Shown one piece after another: positions 47,230 to 59,031 of a DNA stretch of 64,000 nt (positions are counted from its first letter, which is position 1; each line of letters opens with the position of its first letter). Under the pieces are notes generated by a model that made no database searches, was not told the DNA's origin, and saw only the letters and a list, made by a program, of their open reading frames with translations. Both the position numbers and the translations under genes were made by a program. The stretch comes from Pycnopodia helianthoides. Lineage: Eukaryota; Echinodermata; Asteroidea; Forcipulatida; Asteriidae. The DNA is taken from NCBI GenBank assembly GCA_032158295.1, contig CM063244.1, positions 28,513,848 to 28,577,847 on the forward strand. The letters run 5' to 3'.

Positions 47230-47480
47230 AAGACAAGTATCTGCACTTTATGTGACCCAACATATACATGGAATAACAAACCAGTGAAATGTCAAGCTCA
47301 ATCGGTCTTCGGAGTCATGAGAAAATAGTGAAAAACCCCATTATATGTTTTCACTGTTTTCAAACACCGGGTTTTGGACACGCGCGATAAAGACTAAATG
47401 TTTTACTCATAACTCAAAATCTGTTGATCTTTCTGTGAAAAATCAGCAGTGCAAACTTTTAACAGACTCGAATGTTCACA
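47230..47480. repeat. Partial TTAA MITE
   Basis: CATATACATGGAATAACAAACC, GTCAAGCTCAATCGGTCTTC, GAGAAAATAGTGAAAAACCC and ACACGCGCGATAAAGAC match the left two thirds of 42914-43267. The right end is missing. Confidence 0.55.
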
Positions 47481-48814
47481 AATAACAAATCAAGATATTG
47501 TACTTTAATCTCAATATTTTTGTTTAACTTACTATAATGTCGAAGTTAACCTGATATTGAAATTTCAAAGAGGATGTATACTTACTGAGTAATGTAGATG
47601 CAACAGTTTACTTTACTTTTCATGTTTTAATGCAATTTTTTTTTTTTTTTTTACTTTGTACATTGAAGCGATTTTGGCCTTTGGGCCTCCTGTTTCAATT
47701 TCTGATGTGATAGTGATAAATCAACCAGAAATGATACAATAACAGTTACTTGTGTACACTGTAAAGTTTAGCACTGTTCCAGGAAATTTGAATTTTGGGT
47801 ATGATTTAGTTTCCCTCATCTTGGTAACCTCTTAGATGCCAGAGGCATCAACAAGAATGTTTCATCTGGCACTAGTAAATCGCCAGCTGCTAGCCCTATG
47901 GGTGAGCAACATGTACTGTTGAGTATAACCTCATATTGATCGATTTCAGGGAAGGGGGGAAAGAGCAATAGTGACCGGGCATCTACGTGGACAGAAATAC
48001 TTCCCTGGAGGTGCCAGAAAAAAAGCGTGTTTTTGTAGCATTTTAACAATTTCATGAGACCTGGAATTTCCTGCATCAGAACAGGACGAGAGAAAAAAAA
48101 TCTCAGACGACATCCTAGGAATCCAGAAGTAACACCAGTCTGGCCTTTGTTGCATTATTTACGCTGTCTGGAACAAAAACCCAGTTGCCACAAAGTGTTC
48201 CTTACGTCTTCACTCAAGTGATATTTGAGACGAGCGTTCAATCTTGGCAGCAGCAGAAATTAGCGACGACGCAAGCCTGCCATTAGGTAGATCCACTGCT
48301 GCTCCTGCTGGATGGAAAAATGCGATCACTTTGCCCCCATGACATTCTATGAAATATAAATGAGAAAATGCGAAGGGAATCAATAGTGCTTATCGGTTGT
48401 CAAGCATACAAATGATCACACAAGACCCAAGTCAGCACTGTCAAATATGCCAATGGGCTATCGTGTAGCGTTTGATTCTGTTGATGCTGCGTATTTAAAA
48501 AGCTTTGCCTTCAAGCTGTGACAGAAGCGTCCAGCGTGAGATCCTTAGAGCACGCGAGCCGTCCACCTGATGCCCCTGCCTGCCGCTGGTTCCGTCGGCT
48601 CGCTCCCGCTGTATGCAGCGTTGAGATTGTGTAACCCGAGCTAGAGTAAACACACTGGGATTGGAATATTAAGAATCCACACTTGCATAATTCTTATATC
48701 GTTGATGAATCCATGCAGTTGATCCATGGAGGAGATGCTAGCTGCTCATGAATGTCAGTGACATAAGGTTTTGGAGTTGGAGTATACATGCATACCTGGG
48801 TCAATATAACATAA

Positions 48815-49140
48815 CCAAGGCCTGGAATTACACAGAGGGCCATGGCCTCTGTTGCCCTGGGCCCAATTTCGTAGAGCTGCTTAAGCGGAAAATGTTGCTT
48901 GACAATTTTCTGCTCAGCAGAAATGAGCAGGACACCAGTCACAAATTGTGACATGGTAGTTTGGCTGGTAACTTCTTCTTGTAAGCAAAGTTGTGTTGTG
49001 CTGAGCTGCTTTTTGTGCTTATAAGCAGCTCTATGAAATTGGTCCCTGATTTTTACCTTGGTGCCCCCTTTTAAATTATTCCAATAGAATTCCCAATGGA
49101 AGTGCCCTTTGCAAAAATCAAAATGGCTTATACTCTTTCC
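48815..49140. repeat. Dispersed repeat M with nested palindromic MITE
   Basis: GGGCCATGGCCTCTGTTGCC before and ACCTTGGTGCCCCCTTTTAA after the MITE correspond to one uninterrupted block at 45180-45245. Confidence 0.58.
48859..49046. repeat. Palindromic GGGCCC MITE (J), nested in repeat M
   Basis: Starts GGGCCCAATTTCGTAGAGCT and ends CAGCTCTATGAAATTGGTCCC. The interior ACACCAGTCACAAATTGTGAC and TTGGCTGGTAACTTC is the family core. Confidence 0.75.
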
Positions 49141-49752
49141 AGGCCTGTAACATTTCAGCTGGCAAGAGGACTCATAAACACACAAAACTTTATACTTATG
49201 TTGATTTATTTCATTTCTCGGGCAGCTAAAAAAAGTACAAGCACATGGCAGAAAGAGAGAGTTGAACCAGCTAGAGTCAAAAGAAAGAAACAAAGTGTCT
49301 GCTGAGGAGATTCTCCTCTTCGGCTGGCAATACACACACATTTGTAGAAACAATAAAAGTAAAAACTATGTACATGTACATCTCAAAACAAAGACAAAAA
49401 TGTAACAGATTATTGAAAGCATTCTCAACTAAAGACCGTTTATTTGTAGTGAAAAAAGTTCACTTGTCTTCAATATTTTTGTCAGAACAGATGGCCAAGG
49501 AAGCACAGATGGCCCATCAATATCTGTAATCAATATAAATTAAATCAACATGAGAACAAGATTTGGTTGGGGTTGTGCGTAGGTGTATTTCTTTTAATGA
49601 ACTAATTGCCTGTAAAAACTTGCACGAACACTCCCCCCCCCCCAAAAAAAAGGAAAAGTTCTTTTAATGATGATAACCATGACCAAGGGTTACAATAAGA
49701 AATACCTGTGTGATTTACTCGAATGTCTCTATCTCTTGTTGACCAAAGTCCA

Positions 49753-49941
49753 GGGCCCAATTTCATAGAACTGTTGGAGCTAAATATGGCTTACTGATTT
49801 TTTACAAAGCAAAACAAAGCTGGAACCAGTCACAAACGGTACATGTGACATGGTATTTTGGCTGGTAACCTTATTCCGGTAAGCCGTATATTGTTTGTGT
49901 GCTTAGCTACTTTTTTTGTGCTTAAGCAGCTCTATGAAATT
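49753..49941. repeat. Palindromic GGGCCC MITE (J)
   Basis: Starts GGGCCCAATTTCATAGAACT. The core AACCAGTCACAAACGGTACA, TGTGACATGGTATTTTGGC and right arm TTAAGCAGCTCTATGAAAT are present; the last GGGCCC is lost. Confidence 0.7.
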
Positions 49942-50059
49942 TATGTAATTTATAAATGCATTCAAAAAATCTTAAACTGCTTGAGTTGAAGTTTGAAGAA
50001 GTTTGAAGAAGTTTCATTCTATTCCCCCTGTAGCGTAGGGCTTATCGCATCGAACTTGG

Positions 50060-50150
50060 GTTTTGTTGGCCGAGCGAGACACTTAACCATAATGGCTTCT
50101 CATCACCCAGGAGTAAACGGGATGCTGGCAGAGTTTTGTCCTGCCCTTTC
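50060..50150 (+). mobile_element. SINE A fragment
   Basis: AGACACTTAACCATAATGGC, TCTCATCACCCAGGAGTAAA and CGGGATGCTGGCAGAG, body only. Confidence 0.6.
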
Positions 50151-51349
50151 TAACCAAACAACTGCCCTGTGTTGATCAACACCCCCTTTAGGATTGTGCT
50201 GCAAGGTTCAGCTTAGGATCTTATGGCATATGAGCTGACCAATGTGTACGATGTGATTAAGACAATGGAAATATTAAAATATGTCGGCATGTGCTGACAA
50301 CGTGCCTCGTTTGAAGGTTTTAATGTAAACTTGTTCCTGTGAGGGTGTTAAGTTGACTTGAAGGCCGACGACATACTTAATGTATTTTGACATCTTACAA
50401 TGTATTTTCATCATCATTACAATTTATACAGAATCATAAGAGATAGTTCACATGATGGCAGAAGTGCTGTATAGTTCAAATCTGAAATGCAAATGTGATA
50501 TGGATCACAACTTCTGATGACACTGGGATTGATTCGCGAAATGCTCACATAACTTATGAGAGCCATTCTTGAGATCTCTTTTGCTTTTTCCGCGAAGGGA
50601 AATGTGGAAGCCTCATCATGCGGGGGTTAATACCTTGTTTCCGATTATCGCAACGCTGCCATCAAGGTTACCCGGCGCACACTCAGGATCTTAGGTTTCT
50701 TGGCAGAGTCTTGGCAGAGAGATGCATCCATCTGGTGGTGTCATGCTGACACAAACAAGCCGCACCGCTATCGGTGTATCCTCAGTGCCGTACATCCAGG
50801 CATCCCACACCATTAGTAGGTGAGAGGCCTCGGAGCGCCCCGCATGCTCAATGCTCAAGATTACCGGTGCATTATTCATTGCGAGAGGTAGACTTGCAGA
50901 CTGCCGATCAACGCGGCTCTGTTTGTCACTTCCGCCTCCACCGTGCAAGGCCCCTCCGAGGTGTTACATGCCTACCCTGTGGTAACAACTAGCTAGTTCA
51001 TCATGCAAAAGACAAGCACAATATCGTTGTTTGGGATATTTCACAGAGAAGAGTCAGATCTATTTATTCTTCGAAGGATTGTTTTTCACTGACCACATCC
51101 TTGATAGTTTTCAAAAATCGTTTTATTCTTCATAGTTAATATTCTTCATCAGCTTCAACTTGCCACATTACATCAGAACTTCTTCAATTTGGGGGATAAA
51201 GAATATTATTTGTGTTTTACCCATACACCGATGTAATAATAAATAATGTTGAACATTTCCAGTGCCCCATGTCTGTCAATGATGACACTCCTGGCGCATA
51301 CAGGAACTCTGCTAATACACAATGACACAAGACAACCAAAAGTTTGAAG

Positions 51350-51520
51350 GCTATTGATGTGTGTTGAGCACAGTGTATTCAGTACTTTTCCCGAGTCCTG
51401 TGGAAAAAAAAACTCGACAGGAATATTACATGGGTGTGATTCGAACCCACAACCATTGCCAATCTAGAGCAGATGTCCTACCACTAGACCACCGGGGCTT
51501 GACCAGTAGCTAGAGGCCAA
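51350..51520 (-). mobile_element. SINE D copy, minus strand
   Basis: Minus-strand head GGTCTAGTGGTAGGACATCT, CTGCTCTAGATTGG and B box GGTTGTGGGTTCGAATC. The body has CCTGTCGAG/CTCGACAGG and ACAGTGTATTCAGTACTTTTC. Confidence 0.72.
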
Positions 51521-51524
51521 TTTG

Positions 51525-51685
51525 AATAGCAGCGGCTACCACAACCACTCCAAATGAGAACATTTTTTAAAATCTGCTGAAAACTCACCTTTTCTTTTCG
51601 TTGTAAAGCACTTCAGAGCGTAAGAGTGGCATGCTTTGAAGACTGTTGGTTTATAAATATTTGTTATCATTATAAAAAAAAACAT
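51525..51685 (+). repeat. Possible retroelement 3' end
   Basis: AAATCTGCTGAAAACTCACC, TTGTAAAGCACTTCAGAGCG and GTTTATAAATATTTGTTATC have the style of LINE or SINE 3' ends that precede short A/T tails. No protein-coding part is attached. Confidence 0.3.
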
Positions 51686-53029
51686 GTAACTTTAGGATGG
51701 ATTACACTTAAATCCGATATCACACTGGAGTGGGCAGTTATTCCCAAATGGGCCTTTACCCCTACCCTGTCCCATCTCACTAAGTGTCAAACAACTGTGC
51801 GTACCCACCCGAAACAAAATAGATAACCAAGGAACCCATTTTATCTGGATAGCAATTTGCATAGCAGAATAGCTGAGACTGAACAAGTTTTGTGGCTACA
51901 CACTGAATGCTAATAAAAAACTGAGTGTCAAACTACATGATTTTGGAGTTGGCGACTGATAGATTTATGTGTAGCCTACTGCCATTTTATTTCATGTACT
52001 TGTATGTTACCTGCTTGTACTTTGTGGTATTTACTGTAAATTCTTTAAGGACATTTTTTATGTTGATGTGCACATTATTAAACCCCATTATTGTTGAAAT
52101 TATGATTATGATAACTTTGCAAATAAGTGGCAACATTAATTAATAAGGGGCCATTCAGAATAATAATTTTTTTTTTTTAATTGTTGATCCATTTTTTTCT
52201 TCAAAATTGTGGTTGAGTGGGATAAAAGAAATAGGCTAACTAAAGATCGAAATTTAGTTTTCCATTATAAGAGTAGAACAAAATTAAATAAAATAAAATT
52301 AGGGGAACAAAAACACCCGGCAGTCTCTTCAGAATCAACTGTCGTGTCGGTCATGCCAATGATGTGCATTATTATCGGTCAACCTCGTTTCGGTAGCCGA
52401 CCTCCGAGCCCGATGGGGAGATGGCACAAATGTCCACTTTGTTTCAACAACAAAGTTGCACGCTGGAAGCCACAAAAAAAGCCTTAAAGCCATTGAAAAC
52501 TCCCGAGAAAGTGGGGCAGACAGAGGAACCATTTGGGGGTATGTGCCTTTGGTGATACTAGCATGGAATTTGGCACACAGTCAGAGTATGTCAGGAGGAA
52601 TCTATTTATTGGTTGTAGGGCCATCGCAGATGTTCAAAAACTTCCAACTGGCTGCTATTGCTTGTTATTCTACCTTTATTTGTACGAAGGACAAATCTGT
52701 GATGGCCCAATAGCCAAATATCTTTCTCATGACATACTCTGACTTTACGCCGAATTCTATGCTTGTGTCAATCCAAGACAGATTCCCATCCATCTACCTG
52801 CTGTACTACACAGCTGAAGAACATGGATCTACAATACCTGCTTCATGTGAATGTCTTTGTTCTTCAGTGTAACTAGATTTTGTGATTGTTAGTGAACATT
52901 GATTCATGCTTTTTGTCATGAACTGTACCTTTCTGTTAGGTGTCTGTACTTTTTAAAAGTTTTGCTTGAAATAATGTGTAACTTTTTTACCATTTGTTTT
53001 GCTTTCTTATTGTTTAGTGTTTAACTTTT

Positions 53030-53112
53030 TATATACAGCACCTTTGAGCAATTTATTGAATATATGGCGCTTTATAAATGCTGTTATTATTATTATTATT
53101 AATATTATTATT
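53030..53112 (+). repeat. Possible retroelement 3' end with (TTA)n tail
   Basis: AGCACCTTTGAGCAATTTATTG and TGGCGCTTTATAAATGCTGT run directly into (TTA)n, as in many LINE-type 3' ends. Confidence 0.4.
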
Positions 53113-53145
53113 AATGGATATATTGCAAAGTCCGTCATCATTTAA

Positions 53146-53575
53146 ACGTCAACATTTTGGGTGGGTTGGTCAGAGCAACTTAGGAAAAGAGATTTCTAAT
53201 CAATGATTTTTCTCAATTGTCCGTAGCAATAAATGCATTTTCATGAAACATTAGTTGACATTTTTTTTAAACACAAGAAAAATGCGACTAAACTCCACAA
53301 AGCAGACTGTAAACAAAAACAAAAATAGCTGAACCATGAGAAACCTCTTTGTAATTCTGGCTGGGTGGGTCGAAGCAATTTCAGGAAAGAGATCGACATT
53401 TTTAACCATTGATTATTCTGAATTGCCTGTAAACAATAAAAGCAATTTCATGAAACATGAATTTACATTTTTTATTTCAAAAAAATGCGAGTAAACTTCT
53501 CAAAGCAGACTATATAAAAAAAACAAAAATAGTCAAACCTTGAGCAACCTACATGTAATTCTGGTCTTCTGGACA
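53146..53575. repeat. Tandem duplication, about 200-bp unit
   Basis: Two successive copies share GGGTGGGTTGGTCxxAGCAA, AGGAAAAGAGAT, AATTGCCTGTA, TTTCATGAAACAT, AAAAATGCGACTAAACT, CAAAGCAGACT and AACAAAAATAG in the same order. Confidence 0.75.
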
Positions 53576-53927
53576 ACTTAAATGGGAACAATATCTTCAT
53601 GTGCTCCTCTGTCGGCCTTGTTAATAAAATTTTTTAAAGAAAAAAAAGGATCTCATTGTGTCTGTAGTATGTACGTGCTGTAATGCTCATGGCCTGACAG
53701 GCTTTTTTCCATCAATTATAGAACTTGTGTGATTGTGAGTTTCATGTAAGTAGCTGCAGCGAGGATAAAGGGTTAACCATGGCAAGACTTTCATCTTCTT
53801 CTGGATATTTGAATTCCAGTCAATTTTATCCTTCACTATGGTGGAGACATCTTGTTTTTTTCAATCATTCACTTTAGTATAAAGGAAATGAGATTGTCTG
53901 GTCTCTTTTTAAAAGATATTGCATAAG

Positions 53928-54060
53928 CCGTGTCCGAATTTGCGGCTATGGCTAGATTTCCGCATCACCATGCGTTGAAGTCTGTACATCCTTAGCAACA
54001 CCTTTAGCAACAGTCGTAGCCGTAGCTGCAGCCGCCAAATTCGATACAACCGTATACAAC
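53928..54060. repeat. GTGTCCGAA palindromic MITE (G)
   Basis: Left GCCGTGTCCGAATTTGCGGC, TATGGCTAGA and right TAGCCGTAGCTGCAGCCGCC, AAATTCGATACAAC form a decayed palindrome related to the intact one at 62508. Confidence 0.6.
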
Positions 54061-54062
54061 TT

Positions 54063-54405
54063 TCATTGCCACCGTGTGCCACATCCAAGCCACAAAACGG
54101 TGGCCACTTCTGATCGGTAATACAGCTGTAATTGTTCATATTTCAGCCATTGTAGCAATGTTCGGCTCCTGATGGGCACCTTGATCTATGAAGGAGCCAC
54201 ATTTTGACTCTTTAGCAGCCAATCTTAATCATTTGCCACTTTTATTGCCACTGTGCGCAACATCCCAGACACAGTAAGGTGGCCACATCTGACTGATAGT
54301 AGTTGTTCATGTTTAAGCCCCTGTATTATTGTAGCAATGTTCAACTCCTGGTGGGCCACCTTGATCTATAAAGGAGCCACATTTTGCCTTTCGCAATCCA
54401 TAAGG
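54063..54405. repeat. Direct duplication, about 177-bp unit
   Basis: Blocks TTGCCACYGTG, GGTGGCCAC, ATTGTAGCAATGTTC, CACCTTGATCTAT, AAGGAGCCACATTTTG occur in the same order in 54063-54220 and 54240-54390. GCCACATT is also part of the adjoining minisatellite unit. Confidence 0.7.
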
Positions 54406-55052
54406 GCCACATTCGGTGAATCATTAGGGCTTCATTCTGTCCGTAGTGGCCACATTTCGGTGAATCATTAGGGCTTCATTCTGTCCGTAGTGGCCACATT
54501 CGGTGAATCATTAGGGCTTCATTCTGTCCGTAGTGGCCACATTCGGTGAATCATTAGGCTTCATTCTGTCCGTAGTGGCCACATTCGGTGAATCATTAGG
54601 CTTCATTCTGTCCGTAGTGGCCACATTCGGTGAATCATTAGGGCTTCATTCTGTCCGTAGTGGCCACATTAGGTGAATCATTAGGGCTTCATTCTGTCCG
54701 TAGTGGCCACATTCGGTGAATCATTAGGGCTTCATTCTGTCCGTAGTGGCCACATTTGGTGAATCATTAGGGCTTCATTCTGTCTGTAGTGGCCACATTC
54801 GGTGAATCATTAGGGCTTCATTCTGTCCGTAGTGGCCACATTAGGTGAATCCTTAGGTCTTCATTCTGTCCGTAGTGGTCACATTCGGTGAATCATTAGG
54901 GCTTCATTCTGTCCGTAGTGGCCACATTCGGTGAATCATTAGGGCTTCATTCTGTCCGTAGTGGCCACATTAGGTTAATCATTAGGGCTTCATTCTGTCC
55001 GTAGTGGCCACATTCGGTGAATCATTAGGGCTTCATTCTGTCCGTAGTGGCC
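54406..55052. repeat. 43-bp minisatellite, about 15 units
   Basis: Unit GTAGTGGCCACATTCGGTGA followed by ATCATTAGGGCTTCATTCTG and TCC. Units are nearly identical. Variants CATTAGGTGA or CATTAGGTTA (near 54668, 54839, 54968), CATTTGGTGA (54754), a one-base loss in GGGC (54558, 54600) and TGTCTG (54782) mark individual units. Neither a CRISPR (no unique spacers, eukaryotic intron) nor coding. Confidence 0.95.
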
Positions 55053-56159
55053 ATGTTTTCTCATGTTATATTGGCTCGTCTTATTTCCCGATCGTTTCGA
55101 GCGGGATTTGATTTCTTTTGTTTCGTTCTGGGCCTCATTTTCTACTTGTTCTCAAAGACTCATTCTTCTGGAAACATTTTCTAGTTTAACCTTCCTTTCT
55201 CCGCTGTTGATAACTTCCTCCCGGAGACCTGTACAAACATTCTAGCCCCCTGTCTGCTCTGCTGTGTCAACAGGCTCTCTGTCCCACGGCTACGTCCGTT
55301 GATTGCACCAGGGATTCACTCAGCAATAACCCCAGCTTTTTCAGAACACTGGCCGGGGACAGGTATCGAGCGAGGCCCGTTCAAATGTCACTGGGGAGGC
55401 TGGCTTACATACGAGGCTTAGCGTGATGGCGCAGACCTGGTTAATGGTCCACATTTGCAAGGCCAAGCAAGACGTGCATTCGCGGAAAGGGGCTTTAAAG
55501 CCAGGGGTGTGCATCCAACAATGGCGTATAAATAGTTGGATTGAGACTGCAGTGGACATTTGTCAACACGTATACAACATTATATATAGCTCGACAATAC
55601 TAAAACTTGAAGTGAATACAAACTCTTCAATGATTGCAGGGGATCAATGAAAAATCGTCGATCAATTTGAATTATTTACTAATTTCCCTTTTTCACTTTT
55701 CAGAAACTCCACTGCATTGATTTCTATTGATTAATTCATGTACATTTCTTCATGCATGTGATGCAACCATGAAGAAATTTTAGTGACAGTGTTGCAGTTT
55801 TTTTCTTCTGCTCTTTTCTCTTGCCAGAAAGGTCAGTTGGAATTCTGAGACCATGATCTATTTTTGTTCACCATCAATATTTAAAGTGAATGAAATTTAC
55901 TTAGTGCTGGGCCAAACATCGTGAACAAGTAGAGTATGGATCATGCTGAGAAATGACGCCATATTGGTACAGCCTTCTATTGGGAGGGGTTCTGCAGCAA
56001 TCCCAAGAAATATCTGAAAGTTTCAAAACAAAAAATGAGCAAAGTTTGAACATCTGACCATGCAGGAGGTTTTCTCCCTCTATGATCTGCAGTATTTAAA
56101 AGTTGTTATTGATGGTATTTCATCTGATTTTTCATGGATAAAAACAATGGCACTTCCTG

Positions 56160-56418
56160 CGCTTTAAACTAGCGCCCTGGTCGTTGGGCCAATAACATTC
56201 CTGTAATCTTTGTCAGTTCCCTGGGGAGTATACAGCCCCAGGCTGCCCGTGGCGCTCCGAAGGCTTTATCATACACAATAACCTCTCGCAGGCACCCATT
56301 TATACCCCTGGGTCCTTGCTCGAGGACACAAGTGTCATGACCGGGATTCGAACCCACACCCTGATGACTTAACCACCAGAAGTTGAGTCTGGAGCACTAG
56401 ACCGTTCGGGCATGACGC
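56160..56418 (-). mobile_element. SINE A copy, minus strand
   Basis: GGAGTATACAGCCCCAGGCT, GGACACAAGTGTCATGACCG, GGATTCGAACCCACACCCTG (B box), CCACCAGAAGTTGAGTCTGG and the head GCACTAGACCGTTCGGGCAT. The middle differs from other copies (a variant subfamily). Confidence 0.72.
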
Positions 56419-56849
56419 ACTTCATTATTAGTCTGTCGCCCAGACTAGCAGTTCTGTGGGGGGGATTGATCCCTTTCCCACGCTGGCCCTTTCCTTTGGA
56501 ATCAGCTCCGACTCACAATACCCAGCCTATCAGCCCTTAGTGATGTCAAAGTTGCTTTCCAAACCCATTTTTTCCCATAATAAAGCCATCTCAACCATGA
56601 CTTCTCTTGTGCTGGTAGTTTATGTAATACTTTATGCTTAAGTGTAGGATATTGATTATTTGAGTTATGAAATAGGTATGTTAATTACTCGCACTACGAG
56701 CTGTCTTGACGGATACCGGCGGGTTACCAGTGCTAATATTATTATTTGTCTGACATTTTGCCAGAAGACTTAAAATACATACCTGATGCAGCACCCTCCT
56801 ATCAGCTTAAATCATTCACTCCTATTATTTTTGAACACACATAAAGGGC

Positions 56850-57190
56850 TTGAATTTTGCATTGAACCGCAGGCTCCCGAGGCCAGTGATTTTAGCATTA
56901 ACCCATGACTGGACAAGTCCGGCAGTCTTGTGTTTTTCCATTGAATAGTTAATACCTCACTGTGTAATATCTTTAAAAAAAAAAAAGATGATGTTCAATG
57001 CTGACACTGAGTCTGATAAAAATCAACTATGTTCGAGTATCAAAATAAACTTACCCATTAAACAAAATGAGATCAATCTTCTCTTAGTGCTTGGTTCAAA
57101 TAAAAACAGTTTACACGTGAAACTTTATAGAAAGTTCTTTCACAATTATATTCTTCTAGTGTGTCAAATAAATTCTCGTCGTCCGGTAAC
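56850..57190 (-). repeat. Dispersed repeat F, minus strand
   Basis: CAGGCTCCCGAGGCCAGTGA, CCATGACTGGACAAGTCCGG, CAGTCTTGTGTTTTTCC, TACCTCACTGTGTAATATCT and GAGATCAATCTTCTCTTAG are the reverse complement of the blocks at 24620-24820. Confidence 0.62.
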
Positions 57191-57775
57191 TAGTGTGGGA
57201 TTTTACACAAACTTCGAGCCCTGACAAAGAGTAGAAAACAGAGCAAGTTTGACGGGAATCTGAGGCAATTTGTTTGAGTTCATTAATAGACCGATCTATT
57301 ACCACTGTCACCATGGCAACTGACCGGCAACTGTGCCCAAGTGGGTTGCAAGTAATGCGGAGGACTCTCCGCTTTGCAAAGCAACGCATCGGGCCATGAA
57401 CATAATACGCAACGAAGCAATCCACAGACGAACGACAGCTGCTGGTTTGTATTTTGTAACAAGATTTTCAAGCCATTAAAAAAAAAAAAAAAGACTTTTG
57501 GACGTGCTGTCGCTGTTGTAAATTGTCCGATTCCTAGTACTACTCAATCTGTTTTCACCTTGTCTGTCAGCAGTGGAGGAGGGGTTAACTAACTTAAAAA
57601 ACCAGGGCATGGTAATTGGTTCTATCTCAACTAACGACCAAAAGTTATTGGGGAGCCACTTTGACTAATCAGGACACGCCGCCTAGGTTGACTAGAGCCA
57701 CTTGGGTTTATTGAGTTATGGTTGAGTTCTTGATGGACGTAAATCAACCATGGGGTCATGGACCTGAGTCACAAG

Positions 57776-57872
57776 GATGTCATGTTATGCCTGGTCCATG
57801 TTGTATGGGATGTCATGTTATGCCTGGTCCATGTTGTATGGGATGTCATGTTATGCCTGGTCCATGTTGTAT
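57776..57872. repeat. 33-bp tandem repeat, three units
   Basis: GATGTCATGTTATGCCTGGT plus CCATGTTGTATGG, three nearly exact units (11 codons each, which keeps frames open by chance). Confidence 0.92.
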
Positions 57873-58107
57873 GTACAGTGTGGGATATGTGTGGAGGGGA
57901 TAGGGGGCAAGATCTTGTCTTGAAGTGTCTTGTCTTGCATCCAACTTTAGAGCTTGTTTGAAAACATTACTTTCCATCGTACGCATCAAGGTAACCAAAC
58001 TGATAGATACACTCTTTTTAGAAACGATCTTACCACCAATGAAAACAATGCCGGCGGGGGAAGGGTAGGGGGGACCAGATATTGGAGTGGTCTGGGGGAA
58101 TTCTTGA

Positions 58108-58275
58108 GGGCCATTTTCAAAACCACGGCCTTACACTTCAGCTCAGGCTTGACACCATCTGTTAGTTTGTGAAAATGTACACAGTCAGTCCTGTACTGAC
58201 TGTGTACATTTTCACAAACTAACAGACGGAGCCCAAGCCGGAGCCTGAGCCATAGCCATGGTTTTAAAAAGGGCC
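58108..58275. repeat. Palindromic MITE with perfect 31-bp central hairpin
   Basis: Outer ends GGGCCATTTTCAAAACCAC and CCATGGTTTTAAAAAGGGCC, then TCAGGCTTG/CAAGCC..GAGCCTGA, then perfect arms 58159-58189 and 58195-58225 around a 5-base loop (CCTGT). Confidence 0.8.
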
Positions 58276-58340
58276 AGTGTACATGTCACTGTGGGCCAAT
58301 GGTTAGACTGCTTGTTTAGATGATCTCCTTATCAAGGGAA

Positions 58341-58556
58341 CTCAGCAACTCCCACAAGGGGGGATATAAACGCCAAGCTGGCAACGGCCAATCTCTCTCG
58401 ATACAAACATTGGTTTAACGTCTACGGTTATGAACTGCACAAATCAAGAAGTTGGGATTCAGTAACTACTAGATGACAATACTTATTCTAGTCATTGTGA
58501 AATGATATCAGTGGTTTGTTCGGTAGGATTCAAACCCACAACCTTGCGATTGCAAG
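58341..58556 (-). mobile_element. tRNA-derived SINE, left member of a head-to-head pair
   Basis: Minus-strand orientation. Head at the right end (CTTGCAATCGCAAGGTTGTG, GGTTTGAATCCTACCGAAC on the minus strand); the tail runs left to TATAAACGCCAAGCTGGCAAC and TCAGCAACTCCCAC. Confidence 0.68.
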
Positions 58557-58584
58557 TCCGGCAGTCTAACCACCGGACCACAGT

Positions 58585-58755
58585 CTTGCAATCACAAGGT
58601 TGTGGGTTTGAATCCTACCGAGCTAACCGCTGATTTCACATCAACAAGAATAAATATGTCACAATTTATTGATTTTGTGCAATTTATAATTATAGACTTT
58701 AAACCAGGCTGTTGCCAGCTTGGTGTTTATATCTCCATGTGGGAGCTTTGCCGAG
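58585..58755 (+). mobile_element. tRNA-derived SINE, right member of a head-to-head pair
   Basis: CTTGCAATCACAAGGTTGTG, GGTTTGAATCCTACCGAGC (B box), CTGATTTCACATCAAC, TTTATAATTATAGACTTTAA, GCCAGCTTGGTGTTTATATC and GGGAGCTTTGCCGAG. It is the reverse complement of the left member over its length and runs into the (CAAA)n tract, which looks like an expanded SINE tail. Confidence 0.7.
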
Positions 58756-58768
58756 AAGATTGTACATA

Positions 58769-59031
58769 CAAACAAACAAACAAACAAACAAACAAACAAA
58801 CAAACAAAAAACAAACAAACAAAACAAACAAACAAACAAACAAACAAACAAACAAACAAACAAACAAACAAACAAACAAACAAACAAACAAACAAACAAA
58901 CAAACAAACAAACAAAAAACAAACAAACAAACAAACAAACAAACAAACAAACAAACAAACAAACAAACAAACAAACAAACAAACAAACAAACAAACAAAC
59001 AAACAAACAAACAAACAAACAAACAAACAAA
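58769..59031. repeat. (CAAA)n microsatellite, about 263 bp
   Basis: Roughly 64 CAAA units with a few AAAAAAC or AAAAC interruptions. Four-base periodicity keeps several frames open on both strands (repeats of KQTN or VCLF), so the long frames here are artefacts. Confidence 0.97.

Noticed and set aside
48694..49353. 219-codon minus-strand open frame
   Set aside because: It runs through repeat M and a palindromic MITE, both non-coding elements found elsewhere in other frames.
54406..55052. Regular direct repeats as a possible CRISPR array
   Set aside because: Units are contiguous with no unique spacers and lie in a eukaryotic intron; it is a minisatellite.
57718..57961. Cys/Met-rich small protein with three internal repeats
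   Set aside because: The unit is 33 bp, a multiple of three, so any frame through it repeats; no other support.
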